Shown: positions 7,398 to 13,362 of the stretch, one piece after another | Numbering within the stretch: position 1 is the first letter of the stretch | Layout: each line of letters begins with the position of its first letter | Assembly (NCBI GenBank): GCA_030374735.1 | Contig: JASCIV010000727.1 | Location: 1-13,362 of the forward strand | Source of the DNA: Gracilaria caudata | Lineage: Eukaryota > Rhodophyta > Florideophyceae > Gracilariales > Gracilariaceae | DNA length: 13,362 bases | Direction of reading: 5' to 3' | Translations under genes and position numbers: made by a program | Notes under the pieces: generated by a model | Told to the model about the DNA's origin: nothing | The model's input: the letters and a program-made list of their open reading frames with translations, nothing else | The model's database searches: none

Positions 7398-7958
7398 ATG
7401 GCTCCCACTGAGAAGCAGATGAAGGCCTCCATCAAGGAAGGCGGTAAGAAGGGTCAGGATCTCGCCGGCATGTCCGATATGGGTGGCGTCAAGTTCTTCT
7501 CCGTCGCCTTGGAAAGCCCCGGTGGTCAATGGGAGCTCATGGACGCTGTTCTGGAGGGTATGAACAAAGAAGTCGACGCAAATGCTGACGATCGCAAAGG
7601 CGGAGCTGGTCACATCGGCAAGTGCTTGCTCTTCGCCGACGAGAAGATGCTGCTCCTCTTATGCCACGTTCCGGATGTCGTCAAGGATCTCATCGATCAG
7701 AACGAATGGTTTACTAACGTTATTGAAAGCATCGACGCCAAAAAGATCGGCGAGGCCATCAACATCGAAGGTCCAGGGGCAGGCATCGTTCTCAAAGCCG
7801 AAATGAAAGCCAATCCCGACGCAGGCAAATTCCCTCTCAAGGAGCGCGACGTCGCCATCGGAAAGAGCTTCGACTACTTGGTCAGCAAGGGACTCGTGAG
7901 GCCTGAAGAGAGTGACGACGACGCCAATTACGCAGAGATGGCAGACATCGAATGGTAA
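7398..7958 (+). CDS. Small acidic soluble protein, conserved-looking, function unknown
   Basis: 186 residues. The ATG has a near-ideal context (AAAAATGGC). There is no signal peptide or membrane segment, so it is probably cytosolic. Residues 1-25 are Lys/Gly-rich. Residues 28-60 read as a strand-helix unit. RKGGAGHIGK (66-75) is a Gly/His loop, followed by a hydrophobic strand MLLLLCHVP (84-92). The tail is acidic (ESDDDANYAEMADIEW). The GGAGHIGK loop faintly recalls the Gly-rich loop of DHHA1/AlaX-type editing domains, but the rest does not let me claim that family. Balanced, orderly codon use and the strong start suggest a real and well expressed gene. It converges on the FkbM-like gene with seven bases between stop codons, so the two transcripts must overlap at their 3' ends. 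Confidence 0.75.
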   Translation: MAPTEKQMKASIKEGGKKGQDLAGMSDMGGVKFFSVALESPGGQWELMDAVLEGMNKEVDANADDRKGGAGHIGKCLLFADEKMLLLLCHVPDVVKDLIDQNEWFTNVIESIDAKKIGEAINIEGPGAGIVLKAEMKANPDAGKFPLKERDVAIGKSFDYLVSKGLVRPEESDDDANYAEMADIEW

Positions 7959-7965
7959 ACCCTCA

Positions 7966-9249
7966 CTAAACCCCTAGAAAGCGGTAGCTAGATACGTCAA
8001 AGCTTCGCATTAAGCGCACCATGCGCTCGCTCACCTCAAATCCGCTTCCGTTGCGGATCCAGATATCGTCCTTGAGTACTCTGCTCACTTGTTCGTACCC
8101 GCGCCCCGATAGAATCGCCTTTACTTCCTTGCCTCGGTTTTCTGTCACGATCACATCCACAATAGTCTTGTTCCAGTCGAAACCTTGCAGCACTTCGATT
8201 TCGTGCCCTTCTACATCGAGGCTCCAGAAGTGCACGTGTTTTTCTTGTACTTCTTTGCCAAGCGTGGAGCACTTCATTGGCTTGATTCCGCGGAACCTGC
8301 CTTTGTACTTGGATTCCTGCTGGTGCTTGCGCCCATTCACTCCGTGCACTCCTTCATCCGATACCACGCCCCCGTATGCATCAGTCAGCGAGAAGTTAAC
8401 TGTTCTCTCTTTGTCACTCACACACTTTTCCACTACTTTGCAATGCCGTTCAGTTCGCAACTCTTCCCAATATTTTTCATTTGCCTCTACGCAAACACCA
8501 TCCCAGCCCATGCACCGATCGAGGAAGTATGTACCTGACCATCGCCTCGCATGATTTGCGGCTACGTCTAGGTACACAGGTCGTATCTTGCTTTGTTTTG
8601 TGTGCCACAACTCAGTGAAGAACGCTTCGTAAACAAACCAATCGGTAAAGTCGTGCGATACAAAATGGTCTCGATACAAACGGAGTTTGCGGGGATCTCT
8701 GGCTGCTAATCTCCACTGTCGGCATTCCGCGGGTTCTTTCAGTTCTTTCCTGTCCCGAGCTGACCAATTTAAGAGAGCAAGTCCCTCACCGTCCAACTCC
8801 TCGGCAGTCAATTCTTTGCTTTTCCTGTCCCCATTCCCTTTCTCTAGAGTCTTTGCTCGTTCTGCACTTTCGTGTGCACCTTTCCGAATTGGTTCTTCAG
8901 AAGCCTTGGCCTTGTCAAGTTCAGATACCATCTTCTCATTAGGAGCAACACCTGGCACGCTTTGCGGGTTATCCATGTCAGAGTCAAGTCTGTCTAGCTT
9001 GCTTCCCATCTCTTTTGGCATTGATATCCTTTCCAATCTTGGCCGAGCTTTTGTCTGTACGCCAAAAAACACGAGAAGTAGAATGCTCATTGTGACCGTA
9101 GACACCGAAACCATGATGCACGCCCGTTTCTTCGATGGCTTTTTGCGAGGCATTTTTCTGGAGACGGAAGCTTTCGTTGGATACGTTTTCGCAATGCTTA
9201 CGGTGCGGCACACTTTCACATCTGAATGGGGCGTTGAATGTTTGCGCAT
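7966..9249 (-). CDS. FkbM-like SAM-dependent methyltransferase, type II membrane protein
   Basis: 427 residues from an ATG with A at -3. A basic cytosolic tail (1-42) precedes one anchor (about 43-63), then a hydrophilic Lys/Glu-rich stem (about 70-175). The methyltransferase domain is about 190-400. SAM-binding motif I reads VYLDVAAN (225-232), with Ala where many members have Gly. The acidic strand is VCVEAN (252-257). FWSLDVEGHEIEVLQGF (341-357) is the FkbM hallmark, and VTEN (368-371) follows. FkbM enzymes O-methylate sugars or polyketides. With this topology a Golgi-lumenal sugar O-methyltransferase is the most natural reading, but the substrate is inferred. Motifs are intact and length is normal for anchored eukaryotic members. 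The gene is convergent with, and 3'-overlapping in transcript with, the gene at 7398. Confidence 0.85.
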   Translation of the reverse strand: MRKHSTPHSDVKVCRTVSIAKTYPTKASVSRKMPRKKPSKKRACIMVSVSTVTMSILLLVFFGVQTKARPRLERISMPKEMGSKLDRLDSDMDNPQSVPGVAPNEKMVSELDKAKASEEPIRKGAHESAERAKTLEKGNGDRKSKELTAEELDGEGLALLNWSARDRKELKEPAECRQWRLAARDPRKLRLYRDHFVSHDFTDWFVYEAFFTELWHTKQSKIRPVYLDVAANHARRWSGTYFLDRCMGWDGVCVEANEKYWEELRTERHCKVVEKCVSDKERTVNFSLTDAYGGVVSDEGVHGVNGRKHQQESKYKGRFRGIKPMKCSTLGKEVQEKHVHFWSLDVEGHEIEVLQGFDWNKTIVDVIVTENRGKEVKAILSGRGYEQVSRVLKDDIWIRNGSGFEVSERMVRLMRSFDVSSYRFLGV

Positions 9250-9509
9250 TCTTACGATAGAGTCGCTAAAGGGGTACAGTTCGAATGTGATGTTGCCTTG
9301 AACGGTAGTTCAATTCACAAACGATGGTTAATGTCTCTGAAGCTTCGTAGTCAAGTTTGAAACTCGGTATTGCACCGTGCAACGAGACTTGTCAGCTGCG
9401 ATGATTCTCCGTGAACAACGAAGGGTTTCTGCTCTGATTTTCCCTCCGTTAAGACGTGTATTACAAACCGATTGCGACCTTTGGGTGAGGCTGGGCATTG
9501 AGCGTAGTG

Positions 9510-9534
9510 TGGAACCCCGTATGCAATGATTCCA
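9510..9534. repeat. Short hairpin TGGAA...TTCCA sharing CCCCGTAT with the stronger hairpin
   Basis: TGGAA (9510-9514) and TTCCA (9530-9534) can pair. The loop starts with CCCCGTAT (9515-9522). The same octamer recurs at 9700-9707 in the loop and the start of the right arm of the next hairpin. It is weak on its own. Confidence 0.25.
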
Positions 9535-9686
9535 TGCCTGCGGTCTTGAAAGTGGCCTTTTTTTTCCCCTTAGCTATGTGAAGAAACGTTGAACTACTAA
9601 AAGGGCGAGTAATGTTGCAAGCGGTCTTTTAGAATGGTTCTTGACACGGCGCGTCTCGGTGCTCATTTCCGTCCCATGGGGTACAT

Positions 9687-9717
9687 CACATCGTTGAAGC
9701 CCCGTATCAACGATGTG
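9687..9717. repeat. Perfect 11-bp hairpin with 9-base loop
   Basis: CACATCGTTGA (9687-9697) and TCAACGATGTG (9707-9717) are exact reverse complements around a nine-base loop, AGCCCCGTA. It is intergenic, about 440 bp upstream of the FkbM-like ATG and about 720 bp beyond the protease stop. It could be an RNA stem-loop or a protein-binding dyad. Confidence 0.5.
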
Positions 9718-9876
9718 TATGCATTTTCTCCAGGACTCTTGGCTGCCATGCCTTATTCTACACTGCCTTGAAGAATGCGTCCCTTTTATTTATTATCTTT
9801 GGACTTGGAACGGATCGACTATCGAATTGAAAAACTAGTACGAAGGAGCTCCAATCGCGAATTGTATCGACTGAAA

Positions 9877-10155
9877 TTAAAACAAGGGGAGAAATGTGTT
9901 CCCTAACATTTCGAGCCGCTCGCATATGTCATATGGTTTTGCATGATATCCCAGATCAACTGTTTCTCGCTGCTGTTCTCCTACGGGCAAAACCTTCCAA
10001 TGTATCTCAAGGAGCAATTGAAGTTCGCCGTTCTGAGTTTTCGAAGTTAAGAATTCTTTAGGAATTGGTATGTATCTCAACTTATCGTACGTGCTTTGCG
10101 ACAAGAGGCTAAAGTAAGTTCGCGACTCTCGGATCGGACCAACCCGTCTTGCCAT
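9877..10155 (-). CDS. Doubtful 92-residue open frame
   Basis: This frame starts with ATG at 10155 (a TTG lies 12 bases earlier) and encodes 92 residues of fairly protein-like composition, including a stretch ELQLLLEIHWKVLPVGE near the middle. There is no signal peptide, repeat or family motif. It stands alone in an otherwise gene-free interval. It could be a small gene, a last exon whose upstream exons I cannot see, or chance. Confidence 0.2.
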   Translation of the reverse strand: MARRVGPIRESRTYFSLLSQSTYDKLRYIPIPKEFLTSKTQNGELQLLLEIHWKVLPVGEQQRETVDLGYHAKPYDICERLEMLGNTFLPLF

Positions 10156-10434
10156 CCAAGGGTGCAAGGCATCGATATAGCAATCATGTTAGGTCACAAC
10201 TGCCGAGCTTGTTCGTGCTCTTCACCGAGCACTTTAGTCTTCCCTCCATTCAGCTTAAATTCCTGCATGCGGCAACTGCTACAGAGGTGCTAGCGTTGTG
10301 GCGGGTGTGTTAACCTGTGGGTAAGCACTGTGCATCGCCTGAACATATATACAAAAGGCTGGCTATGGGGACAACCCACGAATCTACAAATACTGTACCA
10401 TCTTTTTGCGCGGTAATCCATGGAAATATCCCTC

Positions 10435-11743
10435 TCATACCATCTGTTCATCACCGGAAACCATAGGAATAACATCGTATTCGTCGGATTCTTGTGTGCT
10501 ATGAAAGGTCAATAATTCCAATGGCTCCGTGCTTGCTTCAACAGGAGCTATAGGGCCGGCAAGTTGCTCAACAAGAGGTGTCTTCGAATTCACGGAAACA
10601 CTTTCATTTCCTTGGCCCTTTTCTCTCCCATTTCTAGCATTGGAAGTAGACGCGATAAGTCCCTGAACGACTGGAATACCAGTTGTTACGGTGACGATAC
10701 CAGAGTCACACACTTCCCACCCTGAACTCATCAGGACTCCGACAACAGTTGGCGTTCCGTTAATTCGCGTTGCATTCATGTCAATTATTGGACCACCCGA
10801 AGATCCTGACCAGGATGCTAATTCAATCGAGAAAAACACCCCACTACCTAGAGGCTCAAAAAGGATTGGCGTCGTGTTTTTGTCGATTACAAGACTACGC
10901 CCGTCATTGACATCGCTTGGATATTGAGGTAGCATGTAATCGTGTGGAACGTCATAAACAACAGATGACGCAATGGTACCTACAGACTGCGAGTCTCCAG
11001 CAAAACGTCCTTCAATTTCGAAGACTACTAAATCATTGCCCATGACACTTGTGACTTCCTCGTTTTCAGCATCAACATAAGACTGCGGAATGCATCCTTG
11101 AACAAGATTATAAACATCGAATGTCCTATCGACGGCATTCACTTTGCCCGCAATAGCGTAAAGGAAAGTATTTTGAGGATTGTCATCTCCGTACATCCAG
11201 AATGGCTCTTCACCCTCTTCTTGCCGATGATGATATGCACTGCAGACAGGGAATCAAATTGGGAACATAGATTGTTAGGCATTGTTCTTTCCAGTCCCAG
11301 TGCTTTCACGGCGGAAGCTTGACAGTTAGCAGGACAATGTTCAACTGAAGAACTTACCAGTGAGCACTAGATAGAATTTGGGTGGGCGAAATGAAGATCC
11401 CTGTGCAGGCCGGCATCGCACGTTGGGCTGCTTCGATTGAATCTCGAAGGGGAACCTCTGTTTCGACAATAGTTACTATGGCGCCTAATGGAACACCTTC
11501 ATACTCTGTTGTATTGTCAGGTACTTCTAGAACTTCAACGGTGGATTCACATTGAACAATTGAGCGCTGAAGAAAAGCTGACCTTGGTCCTTGTCTTCGA
11601 CGTAAGTTGTTTTGGTGTAAATCCAAAGAAATGACCATCGGAGAACGACCTCCCGTGCTTGTCAATGTTTGAGGCCGGCATACTATCTGAGCGCCGCAAG
11701 TAACCAAGAGAACTCCGGCTACGAACGGAATGAAGACCTTCAT
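10435..11743 (-). CDS. Secreted trypsin-fold serine protease, two exons
   Basis: The gene joins exon 1 (11743-11358) and exon 2 (11239-10435), giving 396 residues. The frame extends upstream to a GTG at 11767, but the ATG at 11743 (A at -3) starts a clean signal peptide (about 1-20). A short pro-like segment contains an Arg triplet (48-50). Splicing restores CTGIFISPTQILSSAHC (113-129) with catalytic His128. The Asp is likely Asp198 in GNDLVVFEI, and the nucleophile is Ser276 in GSSGGPI (GxSGGP). Family S1/S1B endopeptidases use this triad. There is no classical IVGG activation site, which resembles V8/glutamyl-endopeptidase-type members. The tail after about 330 is low-complexity, rich in Ser, Glu and Pro. 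Several N-glycosylation sequons agree with secretion. Substrate is unknown. A catalytically competent enzyme is likely since all three residues are present. Confidence 0.85.
11240..11357 (-). other. Spliceosomal intron, 118 bp, phase 2
   Basis: The donor is TG|GTAAGT at 11358/11357 and the acceptor CTGCAG|T at 11240/11239. A CTAAC branch-point-like motif lies about 35 bases upstream of the acceptor (11274-11278). Reading through would stop at once (TGG TAA). Removing the intron rebuilds a Cys codon from TG+T and yields the SSAHC motif expected around the catalytic His, which strongly supports the call. Confidence 0.9.
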
Positions 11744-11940
11744 CGTTGTGAGTTCAGTGTTCGTCACTTGAATCGATAAATGCTTTCACCCCCCCAAGTG
11801 TAAGTGGAGCAACTTCCAGAAAAAAAAAGCACTCAAGAACGAAGTACGCAAGCAGAAGATTTCGACTCCGACCTTCTTAGAAGTGGGCAGGTTGAGATGT
11901 TTGGAAGATTCTCAAGGCTTGTTGACGACGCAGTTCTCCT

Positions 11941-12456
11941 TCACAAGCGACCTAACGTGAGCATGACCTCTGATGGTTTCATACTATCCCATGTCCATCG
12001 TACCGAAGCAGGGAAGCGTTGCAACTGCTTGTGAGCAAGAGAACTACTCTTTTCTGCTTGGACAGGAAACCTCATAGACAAGACCCGCCATGCGAGATGC
12101 AGGGCAGGGACGGCCGAGCAGGGCACATTGGTGGTCTGTTGGTCACGAAAAGCATTTCTCTTGTCCATTCTTGAGGAAAGCAACGGGCCGCAAGGATGTC
12201 CCAAGAAGCGCTTGGCCCTCTTGTTCATCTTTCCTAGACCCATAAACTGCAGAATATGAGGCGAGAAACTCAACCAAAATGGCAAGCAAAGGCCCGATCC
12301 TTCAGTGGAAAGGTAGATGACGCGTCGCCTACGAAGGAGTCGAAACCCGTCCTGACAGGAATCGATTGAAGCCCGAATTGGTTTCGACTGTTTCGTCTGT
12401 CTCTTGACCATGACTGCCAGGGCGCCGTACGCTGCCAATCGCAAACCCCATAACAT
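11941..12456 (-). pseudogene. Doubtful open frame; possible relic of a DUF1295/steroid-reductase-like gene
   Basis: The minus frame from the ATG at 12456 runs 171 codons. Only its start is suggestive: LYVVIVSTMLWGLRLAAYG (beginning just upstream of the ATG) resembles the WGLRL helix of DUF1295/steroid 5-alpha-reductase-like membrane proteins. The rest shows no recognisable continuation, and the C-terminal SRHPNY-type motif of that family is absent. Its 5' end abuts the retroelement relic, so it may be a gene remnant cut by insertion. It may also be a chance frame. Confidence 0.2.
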
Positions 12457-13107
12457 AGTCGACACAATAACAACATACAAATCCTTTTCGGCCGTGTCTA
12501 CCGCATTGTTCGGTTCTTTACGGACTCTTACGCTCTGCTACAAGCATTACAAGGAGACTTACGTTACCAAAGCGCTAGTCTGCAGATGCTTGCCGCTGAG
12601 CTCAAGGAACTAAGCCGCCACTGTACAGTCTATGTAGCGTGGGTGCCCAGTCATTGTGGAGTGGAACAAAACGAGCGTGTCGACCGGCTTGCGAAAACGG
12701 GCCTTGAGTTGTCGCTTGTGCTGCAGTTAGCGGTTCCGGTTGATTTCGCAGATGTCAAGACTCAGCTATTGCAAAAGATTCGCTCTAACAGCATAGCTCA
12801 GGAGATCCTTGCCTAGTTTCCCAACGAAAAAGAAGCTCGAAGGGTCGAGGTGGCTTTAGCGCAGTTTGCCACTAGTCATGTTCGTACACTACACCTTGTA
12901 GCAACGTACATGGATAAGAAAGTCAAACGCTGCGAATGCGGATCCGGAGTTAAGCGAAACGTCGGTCACGTTCTATTCAGGTGTCCGTTGACAAACGCTT
13001 CACGACGCGCTGCTCTCCCCGCGCCGCGCGAACGAGAAGGCAAGACGCTGTTAGAGAAGGCAGTGGCCGTCAACTTTTTTGGCTTTAGGAGAGAAAACTA
13101 TCTGTAG
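12454..13107 (+). pseudogene. Retrotransposon ORF2 C-terminal fragment (RNase H and CCHC tail) with internal stop
   Basis: One frame runs from 12454 to the TAG at 13105-13107, interrupted by one in-frame TAG at 12814-12816. RNase H remnants are FFTDSYALLQAL (Asp of the third catalytic position) and WVPSHCGVEQNERVDRLAK, which holds the conserved His and the last catalytic Asp. The first Asp and the Glu of the active site are missing because the 5' part is absent. After the stop the frame continues with a Cys/His segment, CECGSGVKRNVGHVLFRCP (C-X-C...H-X4-C), found at the C-terminus of many LINE ORF2 proteins. Truncation and the stop make it non-functional. Family (Jockey/I/Tad-like clades carry RNase H) is not resolved. 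Confidence 0.75.
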
Positions 13108-13134
13108 ATTGTTTTCCTGGAGCCTCGAAATTAG

Positions 13135-13158
13135 GGGCTATAAGGATACCTCTAGCCC
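13135..13158 (+). repeat. Stem-loop in the retroelement 3' UTR
   Basis: GGGCTA (13135-13140) pairs exactly with TAGCCC (13153-13158). Inside, AGG (13143-13145) can pair with CCT (13149-13151) around ATA. The structure sits 27 bases after the ORF stop and just before the A-rich tail. That is where stringent-type LINE transcripts carry the stem-loop their reverse transcriptase recognises. Confidence 0.5.
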
Positions 13159-13190
13159 TACTACAGACCATAACAAAGAAGAAGAAAGAA

Positions 13191-13362
13191 ATTCTTTTCT
13201 TCGTTCCTTGAAATACCACTCTCCTGTTGACATTGAAGATCAGTCCCCGTGTTGCATCAACATCATCATTTCGACCCGGGAGGTCGTTAAACTCGTCCAG
13301 GCGATCGGTCTGCTTGCTGGTCGCCCTTATGGACCTGGGTGGTACGTCGCTAAAATACCCCC
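13191..13362. other. Window end, open in both strands, nothing assigned
   Basis: A plus frame is open from upstream of the retroelement tail to the window end. It includes STREVVKLVQAIGLLAGRP followed by a Gly-Pro-Gly, faintly like the segment that precedes the fingers of LINE reverse transcriptases. The minus strand is also open here. Neither is long enough to call. Confidence 0.2.

Larger units (their letters stand above)
9250..10434. other. Intergenic region, no convincing gene
   Basis: About 1.2 kb between the 5' end of the FkbM-like gene and the 3' end of the protease. It contains a T-run (9558-9566), two hairpins whose loop regions share CCCCGTAT (see the repeat entry), and a 92-codon minus frame listed separately. 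I checked for tRNA T-loops, snoRNA boxes and a U5-like loop and found none that hold up. Confidence 0.45.
12454..13190 (+). mobile_element. 5'-truncated non-LTR (LINE-type) retrotransposon relic
   Basis: The relic consists of the 3' end of an ORF2-type frame (partial RNase H, CCHC-like segment), a short 3' UTR with a stem-loop, and an A-rich tail (13174-13190). No reverse transcriptase domain is present upstream, as expected of a 5'-truncated copy. The left boundary is placed at the first codon after an in-frame stop (12451-12453) and could lie up to about 12490. Target-site duplications are not convincing. Confidence 0.7.

Noticed and set aside
8021..8554. Plus-strand frames of 117-177 codons inside the FkbM-like gene
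   Set aside because: Antisense shadows of a well-supported methyltransferase. Ser/Thr/Phe-rich with no motif.
9390..9445. C/D-box snoRNA candidate (GATGA ... CTGA)
   Set aside because: The C box is imperfect, the boxes are only about 35 bases apart, and no terminal stem can form.
9590..9625. U5 snRNA loop-like sequence on the minus strand
   Set aside because: Only a partial match to the GCCUUUUAC loop. No flanking stem or Sm site was found.
11804..12034. LVDDAVLL in a plus frame, like the reverse transcriptase YxDD motif
   Set aside because: The frame starts with GTG, stops soon after, and no other RT motif surrounds it.
12048..12055. TCTTTTCT as target-site duplication matching 13193-13200
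   Set aside because: Eight bases of low complexity, and the left copy lies about 400 bp before the recognisable element.

Overview
The window looks like nuclear DNA of an intron-poor unicellular eukaryote. The evidence is single-exon genes with signal peptides, type II membrane anchors and N-glycosylation sequons, one clean GT-AG intron, a mitochondrial HIG1-domain gene, a LINE-type retroelement relic, and no bacterial operon structure. The mix of family 77 and family 14 glycosyltransferases, an FkbM-like methyltransferase and few introns fits a unicellular red alga such as Porphyridium. That placement is an inference from gene content and not a match I could run.

Layout. 1-1960 is very GC-rich. 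It carries a HIG1/Rcf1-type mitochondrial gene (minus strand) and a GT77-like Golgi glycosyltransferase (plus strand), transcribed divergently from a roughly 200-bp gap that holds a 12-bp palindromic G-box. 2544-3956 (minus) is a GT14 (core-2/I-branching, xylosyltransferase-like) glycosyltransferase. A 1.2-kb gene-free stretch follows, with several inverted repeats. 5173-7074 (plus) is a secreted protein with about six 45-55-residue beta-propeller-like repeats and a Cys/Arg-rich tail. 7398-7958 (plus) is a small acidic soluble protein that I do not recognise. It converges on an FkbM-like methyltransferase (7966-9249, minus) with only 7 bp between the two stop codons. 9250-10434 holds no convincing gene but has a perfect 11-bp hairpin. 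10435-11743 (minus) is a secreted trypsin-fold serine protease in two exons. 12454-13190 (plus) is the 5'-truncated, stop-containing 3' end of a non-LTR retrotransposon: part of an RNase H domain, a CCHC-like tail, a 3' hairpin and an A-rich tail.

Working together. Three of the genes (GT77, GT14, FkbM) encode proteins with one N-terminal membrane anchor and a lumenal catalytic domain, as expected of Golgi enzymes that build and methylate an extracellular polysaccharide or glycoprotein glycan. The two secreted proteins between and beside them could act on the same cell-surface compartment. This grouping is a hypothesis. Nothing in the sequence proves co-regulation.
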